The position numbers and the translations under genes were made by a program. The notes beneath the pieces were generated by a model, which saw only the letters and a list, made by a program, of their open reading frames with translations, had not been told where the DNA came from and searched no databases. A DNA stretch of 64,000 nt from positions 1 through 64,000 of the IMG/VR virus record IMGVR_UViG_3300046048_000227. One strand, written 5' to 3'. Origin of the DNA: a virus. Below are positions 35,650 to 44,347 of this stretch, one piece after another (position 1 is the first letter of the stretch; every line of letters starts with the position of its first letter).

Positions 35650-35745
35650 ATGTCGGATTATCAAGGATTACGAGATCATATTGATTCAGAGATACAACTA
35701 GCCGACTTCATAAGGAGGGCTTCATGGCTTCTCCTGTCAAGTTAG
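35650..35745 (+). CDS. Small peptide at the head of the tail operon
   Basis: 31 residues with a good TTGGAGG upstream, 43 bases after the candidate promoter. It overlaps the next short frame. Confidence 0.5.
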   Translation: MSDYQGLRDHIDSEIQLADFIRRASWLLLSS

Positions 35746-35771
35746 CTGAGTATGTAGGTATAAGCTCATGA
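35724..35771 (+). CDS. 15-residue leader peptide coupled to the tail gene
   Basis: MASPVKLAEYVGISS has a perfect AAGGAGG at good spacing, and its stop overlaps the start of the next gene (ATGA). The tail gene itself lacks another binding site, so this peptide probably delivers ribosomes to it. Confidence 0.5.
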   Translation: MASPVKLAEYVGISS

Positions 35772-37270
35772 GCAATCATGCCGCTATAATTCGTGCCGCC
35801 AATGCGGGAAAACCCGTATTACGGCGAGGTAAGCATTTCATAGAATTTGACAATGGCGACAATACTAAAAGATGGGTATCAACCATTGAGCCGCTGCACT
35901 ATGGAATAGCCGAAGACCAAGAAATAGATACTGGATGGATTGCAGACACGGGCGCATGGCAATGGCAGAACATACTCAATAGCCATCTTATTCATGCACG
36001 TGATGTTTTCAATGTCGGCAACCTGTTCGAGTGGCGCATCGGTGACGAGTGGGTAATCATTGACCCGCAATCTATCAACTGGATTAATCAGGACACCAGT
36101 CGCCAACAGATAGCGATAAAGCAAGCTGCTAGTGGTGCTGTTGATGATGACCTGATGACCTTCACGGATGCTTACGGCTCTGGCATTCATTATGAATTAT
36201 TCGCACATCCTAAGCGACTGATAAAACACATTACGATTGACAGCTTCAGCGACCTTGCACCTGTTGAACCGTGGCTTACAGGGACAATCTGGTTTGAGGC
36301 TGAATTTACTATCTCAACTTCTGCTGGTGTTGAGATGTATCTTGATGATGTATTGTGGGAGAAAACAAACGGAGTTAGAGTACAGACTTCTAATCGGATT
36401 GAGTTTAGGGAAACAGCGACAGGAATAGTCGTATGGTATGCGGATGCGCCAAGTGCCACGGATGCCAACGGAGACACAATCTCGGCACAATACGAAGTTC
36501 GTAATCAAAGTGGAACATATTTTATTACTGTGCGTGTTCCTTATGGCTGGATGGAAACGGCAGTATATCCAGTCAAGATAGACCCGACCTTCACGGATGG
36601 TTATGGCGGGGATGTAAGCACTTATATTGATGCTTTTTTTGAATCTGGTCAGCCAGATACAAACTGGGATGAAACTTATCTACTGTATAACGTATTTAAC
36701 AGCCACAAAGTACTTTACTTTTTCGATGTTTCATCTTTGAGCGGTTATACAGTAAATAGCGCAACACTTTCTTTATATTTCCTTACTGATCCGCAAACCT
36801 GGACTGCCAATTATATTAATTTTTATTCTATATTATCCGCTAATGACGGATGGCTTGAAACTTGTACTTGGAACTATGCTGATGGTGCAGGTGCTTCCCA
36901 GAGATGGGCAGGTGATACTGGTAATGATGGTGGAGCGGATGCTGGTTGTAGTGTTAGTGGGACTGACTATAATGCAACTCCAATATTTACCTCTCCAGAC
37001 CTAGTAACATACGTAGCAGACGATGAATTGGCTTGTACACTTGTTACATCACAAGTTCAAGATTGGGTAGACGGAGACAATTACGGTATTGTATCTTTTA
37101 TAGACGCAGTTTTTGTGGATTTTTATTCATCTGACCACGCTACTACTGGATACCGTCCATTGCTAACGATTGATTACGATGCTGGTGGAGATTTTCCTTT
37201 CTCAGACAACTTTACAGGTACCCCTGGTGATCCTTGGGCTGCTGCTAACTGGACAACTAGTGTAGGCTAA
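35768..37270 (+). CDS. Large tail or surface protein
   Basis: 500 residues, rich in Asp, Thr, Tyr and Trp, beta-rich. Residues ~280-475 follow the pattern of carbohydrate-binding DNRLRE-type domains (YLLYNVFNSHKVLYFFDVSSL, then RPLLTIDY). It ends abruptly in DNFTGTPGDPWAAANW..., a motif that normally opens a lectin-like domain. Start overlaps the leader peptide. Probably a tail-tip or receptor-binding component, since the following genes are tail appendages; the order is the only evidence for that. Confidence 0.72.
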   Translation: MSNHAAIIRAANAGKPVLRRGKHFIEFDNGDNTKRWVSTIEPLHYGIAEDQEIDTGWIADTGAWQWQNILNSHLIHARDVFNVGNLFEWRIGDEWVIIDPQSINWINQDTSRQQIAIKQAASGAVDDDLMTFTDAYGSGIHYELFAHPKRLIKHITIDSFSDLAPVEPWLTGTIWFEAEFTISTSAGVEMYLDDVLWEKTNGVRVQTSNRIEFRETATGIVVWYADAPSATDANGDTISAQYEVRNQSGTYFITVRVPYGWMETAVYPVKIDPTFTDGYGGDVSTYIDAFFESGQPDTNWDETYLLYNVFNSHKVLYFFDVSSLSGYTVNSATLSLYFLTDPQTWTANYINFYSILSANDGWLETCTWNYADGAGASQRWAGDTGNDGGADAGCSVSGTDYNATPIFTSPDLVTYVADDELACTLVTSQVQDWVDGDNYGIVSFIDAVFVDFYSSDHATTGYRPLLTIDYDAGGDFPFSDNFTGTPGDPWAAANWTTSVG

Positions 37271-37295
37271 GCACGTTTTTAATACTATTCTTTAC

Positions 37296-37311
37296 CTTTC
37301 GATTGTAGATA
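37296..37311 (+). promoter_or_regulatory. Candidate phage-specific promoter, copy 2
   Basis: CTTTCGATTGTAGATA, identical to the copy at 35592, 35 bases before the start of the gene at 37346. Confidence 0.58.
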
Positions 37312-37345
37312 TAGAAGACATGTACAATTACTTGGAGGTAAAGAC

Positions 37346-37720
37346 ATGAGTATAAGCAACTTTTTAGAAAATGAACTTCTCGATGCTGCTCTAGCTTTGG
37401 GCACTTACGTTTCCACAAACGTTTACGTAAGTTTGCACACAGCAGACCCTGGAGAAACAGGAACATCCGAAGTAACTGGTGGTAGCTACGGACGACAAGG
37501 GCCAGAGACTTTCGACGTTGCGGCTGCTGGTGCCTCTGCTAACAGCACCCAAATAGACTTCACTAGTATGCCTGCTGTCACAGTTTCCCACGTTGGTCTC
37601 TGGGACGCTTCTACTGGTGGTAACTTCCTGTGGGGCGGTGCTCTTGATACGTCAAGAACACTGAATGGTGGAGACACTTTCCGTATCGCCGTTGGCGACC
37701 TAGACGTAACTCTAGACTAA
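37346..37720 (+). CDS. Phage tail fibre-like protein (Gp80-like)
   Basis: 124 residues. TYVSTNVYVSLHTADPGETG and EVTGGSYGRQ match the pattern of small phage tail-fibre proteins that I remember under mycobacteriophage Gp80. These are thought to sit at the tail tip or in host-recognition fibres. GGAGG precedes the ATG. A 16-residue open frame (37741-37791, AAGGTGG upstream) follows and may be a leader for the next gene. Confidence 0.78.
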   Translation: MSISNFLENELLDAALALGTYVSTNVYVSLHTADPGETGTSEVTGGSYGRQGPETFDVAAAGASANSTQIDFTSMPAVTVSHVGLWDASTGGNFLWGGALDTSRTLNGGDTFRIAVGDLDVTLD

Positions 37721-37803
37721 TTATATAAGGTGGTCTACGCATGGAAAAGCTCCTGCTGTTTGCATTACAGTCGGAGCATTCTTTGCTTTAGGAGGAGATT
37801 GCT

Positions 37804-38097
37804 ATGGCTGTACAGATTATAGAATTTTGGACAGATTTACTTGAAGATGCTGGTGTTACTTGGAACATAGAATTTCACATGCTAGTTAGACAAGCTAATG
37901 ATGATCTTGAGTGGCACTATTACGGCACTGATCCAGTAGCTGTACCACCTACTGGTATATATGCTGGAGAAACAATAATAGAATACGCAAGAGTGCAGTT
38001 TCCTTCTGGTTTTAATGACTTACCACAAGGTGAATCAGCACACCACTTGTACCAGCTTGGTAGATTAGCAGGAATGAATAGAGAAGGGCACTACTAA
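37804..38097 (+). CDS. Small tail-associated protein
   Basis: 97 residues, acidic and aromatic-rich, unrecognised. GGAGG upstream; its stop overlaps the next gene (TAATGA). Placed between tail-fibre genes, so a structural or chaperone role is likely. Confidence 0.7.
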   Translation: MAVQIIEFWTDLLEDAGVTWNIEFHMLVRQANDDLEWHYYGTDPVAVPPTGIYAGETIIEYARVQFPSGFNDLPQGESAHHLYQLGRLAGMNREGHY

Positions 38098-39521
38098 TGA
38101 CAGTTCGTTACGTTGGTAAGGGTGGAAGTGACTCCGCAGATGGGCTATCTTGGGCTAACAGGAAGTTAACACTAAACGGCGCAGAAGACTCCCCTGTAGT
38201 AGCTGGAGATATTATTTACGTTGGGCCTGGAGTTTATAGGGAAATGTTAACTTGTGACGTTAGTGGTACCGCTGGTAACTGGATAACTTATGTAGGAGAT
38301 GTTACAGGAGTCTACACAGATGGTATAGGAGAAGCTGTAACTATTACAGCTTCTGATGACGATATATCTGCTACAAGGTCAAGGGCTGTATATTTAAATG
38401 CCACGGACTACAGACGTTTTGAAGGTTTTACTATGTTTGCTGGTGTAAATGACTGTCTTAATGGCTATGATATAGTACACGCTCACTTAGAAAACTGTAC
38501 TTTTATGGGTAACGAATCAGCAACCGTAGAGCTAGTAAATATTAGAGGCCCCCTTGATGAAAATTTTTATGTTGGTGTCAAGAATTGTATATTTATTGGA
38601 GCAACAACACAACTAAAACTTTATTCAGACGCCCTTAACCAATTTATTTCTTATGAGGACGTAGAGAGTTGTCTTTTTATTGGTGGGAGAGGAGGAGGAA
38701 CAACTACTTATGGTATTTGGTTCCAGCATTATGACGACTTTACAGCAAAAAACTGTACCTTTATTGGACTTGACCGCGCTGTGAGTTTCCAAAATTTAGA
38801 CGTAAGTATTGGCGGCGGAAGGGTATATAATTGTTTGTTTGATAATAACGGCACTGCTTTGTACTCTGACGGTACTGGAGCAGGTACAAAAGTAATTGAA
38901 AATTTCAATAATGTATCAGACACTAACGAAATAGCTAGAACAAATATTAATACTGGCTCAGATTCAGTAGCGTATGCTACCTTATATAGCTCTCCAATAC
39001 TACACGAGGCATTAGCAAGATTTCCTTGGCTGTATGGAGAGCTACTAAGCAGGTCTTCTTTTACAAGAAGAACGGGGACTGCAGCGGATTATGCAGCCAA
39101 CGATCTCTACGATATAGTAAGACCAACTACTAATGCAAAAAGGTCTTGGGGTGCCTTTCAGTTTCAAGAAATTGAAAGAGAAACAACTACAGTACACGAT
39201 AGTTCAGTAGCTTCTATTAAACTACCAGATGCTGCTAGACACCAGATATTTTTACCAGTAAAAAATAGCAGTACAACAATTTCTGTTTACTGCTACCGTG
39301 AAACTAATTATGCTGGCACTCTTCCTCAGTTAGTGGTCAAAGAACCAGGACAATCAAGTAGAACAGACACAGATACTGGAAGTTCTGGCGTTTGGAACCA
39401 GTTATCAATTAATTTTACTCCAGCCGTTAACACTAACTTCGTAGTAGTAGAGTTGGTAAGCAACAACACAGCTATAAGCGGCAGCTATGCTGCATTTTTT
39501 GACACATTGGGAGTATCTTAA
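38097..39521 (+). CDS. Right-handed beta-helix tail spike/fibre, copy A
   Basis: 474 residues. The N-terminus (YVGKGGSDSADGLSWANRK) and the run of short beta-strands to about residue 330 are typical of pectate-lyase-like parallel beta-helix proteins; the last ~110 residues form a separate beta-sandwich-like module. Such proteins bind or cleave surface glycans. The next gene encodes a paralogue of the same length with matching ends. No catalytic residues can be assigned. Confidence 0.78.
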   Translation: MTVRYVGKGGSDSADGLSWANRKLTLNGAEDSPVVAGDIIYVGPGVYREMLTCDVSGTAGNWITYVGDVTGVYTDGIGEAVTITASDDDISATRSRAVYLNATDYRRFEGFTMFAGVNDCLNGYDIVHAHLENCTFMGNESATVELVNIRGPLDENFYVGVKNCIFIGATTQLKLYSDALNQFISYEDVESCLFIGGRGGGTTTYGIWFQHYDDFTAKNCTFIGLDRAVSFQNLDVSIGGGRVYNCLFDNNGTALYSDGTGAGTKVIENFNNVSDTNEIARTNINTGSDSVAYATLYSSPILHEALARFPWLYGELLSRSSFTRRTGTAADYAANDLYDIVRPTTNAKRSWGAFQFQEIERETTTVHDSSVASIKLPDAARHQIFLPVKNSSTTISVYCYRETNYAGTLPQLVVKEPGQSSRTDTDTGSSGVWNQLSINFTPAVNTNFVVVELVSNNTAISGSYAAFFDTLGVS

Positions 39522-40912
39522 TGACTACTTATTACGTAGGTAAAGGCGGAGATAACGCCAACAATGGAACAACTTGGGCACTTAGAAAACTTACTTTAAA
39601 TGGTGCTGAGGACATACCAGTAACTTCAGGTGACGTTGTTTATGTAGGCCCTGGTGTATATAGAGAGCAGTTAACACTAGATGTTTCTGGAACAAGTACA
39701 ATAGAGTACATAGGGGATGTTACTGGAGCAAACACAGATGGTATAGGAGGGGAAGTAGTAATATCTGGATCAGATAATGATCAAACAACAACTAGAAACT
39801 ACGGAATATGGGGCATTTCTAAAAATAATAGATCATTTACTAATTTTTGTTTCGAAATGCACGGAAGTATATCTATTACTTCAGATGATTCAGATGATTT
39901 TGTTATAAAAAACTGTGTATTTCGTGGTTATGACGACTATGCTACGGGTGGTGCTATATTCTCTGGTGTTGGTTCTGGTTATACAATTCTTGTATCTAGC
40001 TGCGCTTTTATTGGGGTAGGTGCAGCAGTTGTATTTTCTTCAATAAGCTCTGTTGATCTTACTTCTCCTAGCGGAGTTAATAATTGCGTGTTCATTAATA
40101 CTTCAACAAACACTACAAGAAGCTCAATAAAATTTACTAATGTAGGTGGTGCCACAGTAAAAGGTTGTACTTTTTTTGGTGCTCTTCGAGGAGTAGAAAC
40201 TTCTGCAAGTATAAACTCATCTATAACTGTTATTGATTCTGTGTTCTTAGGCGTTGGATATGCTATGATAGCTGGAACTTCTGGAGACCTGACAGAAGAT
40301 TATAACAGTATTTTTGATTGCGAAGTACCAAGAACTTTAGTATTTACTGGATCAAATTCAGACGAAAAGCCTTTATATCCAAAAGAACCAATTCTTTCAG
40401 GCGGTTATAAGTTTCCTAATAATATATTGTTTCTGTCCCAACTAAGTACTATAAAAGACGTAGGTGTTAACTCCTCTTCTCTACCTATAGATTTATTTAG
40501 TTTAACAAGACCAGTAACAGATTCTAAAAAATCAAGAGGAGCAGTACAATTCAATAATTCTCCTACAAGAGAAACGACTACTACTCACGGAAGCTCTGCT
40601 GCTTCCATAAAACTTACCGACGCTCACAGGCACCAAATATTTGTGCCTGTTTCAGCAGAAAGCACTACAATTACAGTGTATTGCTACCGTGAGACTAACT
40701 ATGCTGGTACACTACCTCAAATGGTGATTAGAGAGCCTGGACAAACAGCAAGAACAACCACAGACACAGGCAGTTCAGGTGCTTGGAACCAATTAAGCGA
40801 TACTTTCACTCCTTCTGGAGATACAGATTATGTAATTGTAGAATTAGTAAGTAACAACACAGCAACAAGCGGAGATTACGATGTGTTCTTTGATACTATG
40901 GGAGACTTGTAA
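39521..40912 (+). CDS. Right-handed beta-helix tail spike/fibre, copy B
   Basis: 463 residues. N-terminal ~75 and C-terminal ~110 residues closely match copy A (both contain CYRETNYAGTLPQ), while the middle helix has diverged. The pair arose by tandem duplication, and the variable middle may give different receptor specificity. Its start overlaps the stop of copy A. Confidence 0.78.
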   Translation: MTTYYVGKGGDNANNGTTWALRKLTLNGAEDIPVTSGDVVYVGPGVYREQLTLDVSGTSTIEYIGDVTGANTDGIGGEVVISGSDNDQTTTRNYGIWGISKNNRSFTNFCFEMHGSISITSDDSDDFVIKNCVFRGYDDYATGGAIFSGVGSGYTILVSSCAFIGVGAAVVFSSISSVDLTSPSGVNNCVFINTSTNTTRSSIKFTNVGGATVKGCTFFGALRGVETSASINSSITVIDSVFLGVGYAMIAGTSGDLTEDYNSIFDCEVPRTLVFTGSNSDEKPLYPKEPILSGGYKFPNNILFLSQLSTIKDVGVNSSSLPIDLFSLTRPVTDSKKSRGAVQFNNSPTRETTTTHGSSAASIKLTDAHRHQIFVPVSAESTTITVYCYRETNYAGTLPQMVIREPGQTARTTTDTGSSGAWNQLSDTFTPSGDTDYVIVELVSNNTATSGDYDVFFDTMGDL

Positions 40913-41133
40913 TGAATTTTGATAAGTGGGTTAATGGAGTGCCCTTCTTTACAGCATACCCTAACGATCCAGCAATAAGTCCTGTTACCTTTGATGTGCC
41001 TATCTTAGGGAATATGACTTTTCTTGATATCCCACTACAATCTATTATAAGAACATATCCATTCACAGACGCCTACACAGGTACAACAGGAGACCCATGG
41101 AATGTGGAAAAATGGGATATAACTTCGGGATAA
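40912..41133 (+). CDS. Small tail-operon protein ending in a GDPW motif
   Basis: 73 residues. The first 50 are unrecognised; the end reads YPFTDAYTGTTGDPWNVEKW, matching the ends of the 35768 and 42032 products. It looks like the truncated start of a lectin-like domain. Overlaps the stop of copy B. Confidence 0.65.
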   Translation: MNFDKWVNGVPFFTAYPNDPAISPVTFDVPILGNMTFLDIPLQSIIRTYPFTDAYTGTTGDPWNVEKWDITSG

Positions 41134-41138
41134 TATAA

Positions 41139-42035
41139 ATGGCAACCAGATTCTATTTACCTTTAAGCGGAACAGCGGCAGTATCTCCATCTTATAGCAA
41201 TCAAGCTTGGGGAGATACAACTATTGCTGCGCGACATGCGGCGGTAACTACTAGAATTAACTCTACTATGACCGACGTAGAGTTTCCAGATGATGGGGAC
41301 GATACCGATAAGGATATTCTGGTTAGACAACACGTATCTGACCCAATAGCCGCTCAAACTATTTCTGCACAAACTATAAAATTCCAAATACGGGGAGCGG
41401 AACCGTTTTCTGTAAATAATTTGTACACCTCTATTGCCATATATGTTGTTTCAAATGATGGCTCTACTGTTCGTGGTGTTATTTTATCTCTATCTAGAGA
41501 CACCAGTGAGCTTGCTTTATACTTAGAAAACAGGCAATTCTCAGCAACATCCTCTCAAGTAGTAGCACAATCTGGTGATCGCATAATAATTGAAACAGGT
41601 TTTGGTGGTAATCCCAATAATAACCAAGACCATGCTGGTACTCTCAGCTACGGTGATGATAGCACTACTGACCTAGGAGAAAACAATACTGATACTGCCG
41701 CTTACAATCCTTGGGTTGAGTTTGCTAACACTCTGGACTTTGTTGGTACTGCTACATTTGCCTTTCCTGAAGTGGATGGATTTGTGACGATAAACTGGAA
41801 TAAGACTTCTCTTCTGCTAAATAGCATTAACTGGGACGTGAACAGTACTGGGTCTCTCAAGATATTGATGGAAAATGCTGGCACTCCAATTATCGACCTG
41901 GACATTACGTGCCCTAATACCGACAGCGAGGCTATACCTGGAACTTATAATCTAGAAAACTATAACGACCCCGATAAAGGGGAACGGTTGAGATGGCCTA
42001 CTGACCTTGTCTTCCTCGTGAGTATGCAATCATGA
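41139..42035 (+). CDS. Tail-operon beta-rich protein
   Basis: 298 residues, Thr/Ser/Asn-rich, beta-rich, with no recognised catalytic motif. Begins with a FYLPLSGTAAVSP segment common in phage appendage proteins from environmental genomes, as far as I recall. Overlaps the next gene by four bases. Confidence 0.7.
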   Translation: MATRFYLPLSGTAAVSPSYSNQAWGDTTIAARHAAVTTRINSTMTDVEFPDDGDDTDKDILVRQHVSDPIAAQTISAQTIKFQIRGAEPFSVNNLYTSIAIYVVSNDGSTVRGVILSLSRDTSELALYLENRQFSATSSQVVAQSGDRIIIETGFGGNPNNNQDHAGTLSYGDDSTTDLGENNTDTAAYNPWVEFANTLDFVGTATFAFPEVDGFVTINWNKTSLLLNSINWDVNSTGSLKILMENAGTPIIDLDITCPNTDSEAIPGTYNLENYNDPDKGERLRWPTDLVFLVSMQS

Positions 42036-44347
42036 CAATAGAGAACGGATACTTTATATACAGTGAGAACGACACTACTCACGATTTAACTGTCACAGTC
42101 TCAAGTAATAGCGACAGGATATTGGATATTCAGATCATTGTATACGGTGGGGATTATTTATCTAGTGTTGTGCTAGACCCAGGTGGAAATGACGAGGTTG
42201 CACTAGAGTTGCAATCTGGTAATGATGGTGTGGCTTTCTACGGGTCTACCTACTATATAATTAATGCAACTCCTGGAGCAGGTCAAACGCTTAGAGTAAT
42301 AACATCTTCTTCCTGTGATGTGCTTATCTCTGTGCTAGATTTGTCCAACATGGACACAACCGCTATTGAAAATGGCTATGCTGTTGGAACTGGCACTACC
42401 AATGCTCCAACAGTATCATTTTCTACTACCGAAGATGGCGGTCATGTTCATAGTGCGTTTATATCTCAAGCAAATTCCGGTGCAGGAGTAGGAACGTGGA
42501 GCGGGGTAACTGGGCAAACAACCTTAGATGCAACCGACCAAGGACTCGACCAAACAGGTAGTGCCTATGCTACGCAAACCAGTGCGGGTACTATCACTAT
42601 GAACTACTCAACAACACAAACTGATAACTGGTTGTGTATCGGCACAGCATGGGCAGTTTCATCTGGGCCGGCAGTAGTAACAGGAACAGCTACTTTATCT
42701 GGTACAGGTACATTAACTGCTGCTGGAGATCGAGTACCTATTGTATCTACTGGTTCCGCTACACTAACAGGAACAGGTACGTTAACTGCTTCTGGCGATA
42801 GAGTAATAGTTATTTACACTGGCTCTGTTACAATGAGTGGTATTGGAGCATTAAACGCCACAGCAATAGCCATAAACACAGGATCAGCTACTTTAGCTGG
42901 TACTGGCACATTAGCTGGTATAGGTATAGCATTAAGCTTTGGTACAGCTACGCTTACTGGAACAGGTACATTAACAGCGGCTGGTGAAGCAATATCTGCT
43001 GTAATTACTGGCTCCGTAACCATGGCTGGAACTGGCACTCTAGCTAGCGCAGGCGTGCAGCTAACTACCGAAGTAGTCATTGGCGAAAACAATAATGGTT
43101 ATATCTCTGCTTTGCCTGGAGAGTATGGTAGAGCTATAAGTAGTATGGCAGACACACAAGATGTAATGCTAACCTACTCTCTACAATTCTCAGATACTGG
43201 TGGTTCTTTCTTGCATAGAACGTTCTTAAGGGCTTCTGGAGACTGGGCAGCGGCAACATTGCCTACTACTGGTGTAGAATTTGAGATCGACAACGTTAAC
43301 GGTACCGTAGATATCTATAATATAACTACTGGTTCTAGATCAGCGTCACAAGCCAACGGTACCTACACAAATGATACTGTTCTTAAACAAGTTAAGATAG
43401 AAGTAGCTGGTACTACTGCTAGAATAAAAATTTGGAATGACGGTAGCGCAGAACCTGGAACTTGGGCTGCTACATGGTCTTCAGCACCACAAAACTCTGG
43501 TACTTTACAGCTTGGGCTATGGTCTACCACAGACTGGCACAAAATAACTATAGACGATGTACTAGCCACGTATCCAGCAGTTACTGGTTCAGTAACCATG
43601 GCCGGTACTGGTGCCTTGACTGCCTCAGCTATAGGAATTTCAAGCAGCACAGCTACGTTAGCTGGACAAGGAACATTGACAGCAACAGCGATAGCTGTAA
43701 GTAATGGTACTGTCACTTTATCTGGTACAGGCACGATTATAGCCGCTGGTTCTGTAATTGGTATCTTGCTAGGAACTGCTACACTGTCAGGAACTGGCAC
43801 GCTAACTGGTACTGGTATTGCTTTAAGCTCTGGAACCGTAACATTAACAGGTACTGGTACTCTTACAGCAGCAGGAGATATAGCTACTGCCATAGAAACA
43901 GGTTCAGCTACATTGTCTGGTACTGGTGTATTAACTGGTATTGGTATAGCCATAAGCAATGGTACAATTACTATGTCTGGAGCGGGTACTTTAACAGCTT
44001 CAGGAATAGGTATTGCTAATGGCACAGCTACGCTAACAGGTACAGGTACTTTAACTGCTTACGGAACTGTTCCTGCTGGAATAGAGACTGGTAGTGCTAC
44101 TCTTGTAGGTACTGGGGCACTAACAGGAATAGGTATTGCTATCTCCTTTGGTACAGCTACCTTAACTGGTGCAGGTACTTTAACAACAAGCAGCTTGGCT
44201 ATAACTACAGGAGCAAGCACATTAACAGGAGTAGGCACACTTACAGCAACAGGGCAGGGAGCTTATCCGTTCCCATTCTTTGATGATTTTACTGGCGTAA
44301 CAGGCGATCCACTAGACAGCACTAAGTGGACACAGGCGGTAACATAA
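42032..44347 (+). CDS. Repeat-rich tail protein with one lectin-like module
   Basis: 771 residues. An N-terminal domain (~1-210) is followed by about seven degenerate ~20-residue repeats of the form GTATLSGTGTLTA (residues ~215-340), one non-repetitive ~165-residue module (LamG-like in pattern: FLHRTFLRASGDW, KIWNDGSAEPGTW), then about eleven more repeats. It ends in FDDFTGVTGDPLDSTKW. The repeats likely form a beta-solenoid or extended fibre. The next gene carries the same modules. Confidence 0.75.
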   Translation: MTIENGYFIYSENDTTHDLTVTVSSNSDRILDIQIIVYGGDYLSSVVLDPGGNDEVALELQSGNDGVAFYGSTYYIINATPGAGQTLRVITSSSCDVLISVLDLSNMDTTAIENGYAVGTGTTNAPTVSFSTTEDGGHVHSAFISQANSGAGVGTWSGVTGQTTLDATDQGLDQTGSAYATQTSAGTITMNYSTTQTDNWLCIGTAWAVSSGPAVVTGTATLSGTGTLTAAGDRVPIVSTGSATLTGTGTLTASGDRVIVIYTGSVTMSGIGALNATAIAINTGSATLAGTGTLAGIGIALSFGTATLTGTGTLTAAGEAISAVITGSVTMAGTGTLASAGVQLTTEVVIGENNNGYISALPGEYGRAISSMADTQDVMLTYSLQFSDTGGSFLHRTFLRASGDWAAATLPTTGVEFEIDNVNGTVDIYNITTGSRSASQANGTYTNDTVLKQVKIEVAGTTARIKIWNDGSAEPGTWAATWSSAPQNSGTLQLGLWSTTDWHKITIDDVLATYPAVTGSVTMAGTGALTASAIGISSSTATLAGQGTLTATAIAVSNGTVTLSGTGTIIAAGSVIGILLGTATLSGTGTLTGTGIALSSGTVTLTGTGTLTAAGDIATAIETGSATLSGTGVLTGIGIAISNGTITMSGAGTLTASGIGIANGTATLTGTGTLTAYGTVPAGIETGSATLVGTGALTGIGIAISFGTATLTGAGTLTTSSLAITTGASTLTGVGTLTATGQGAYPFPFFDDFTGVTGDPLDSTKWTQAVT

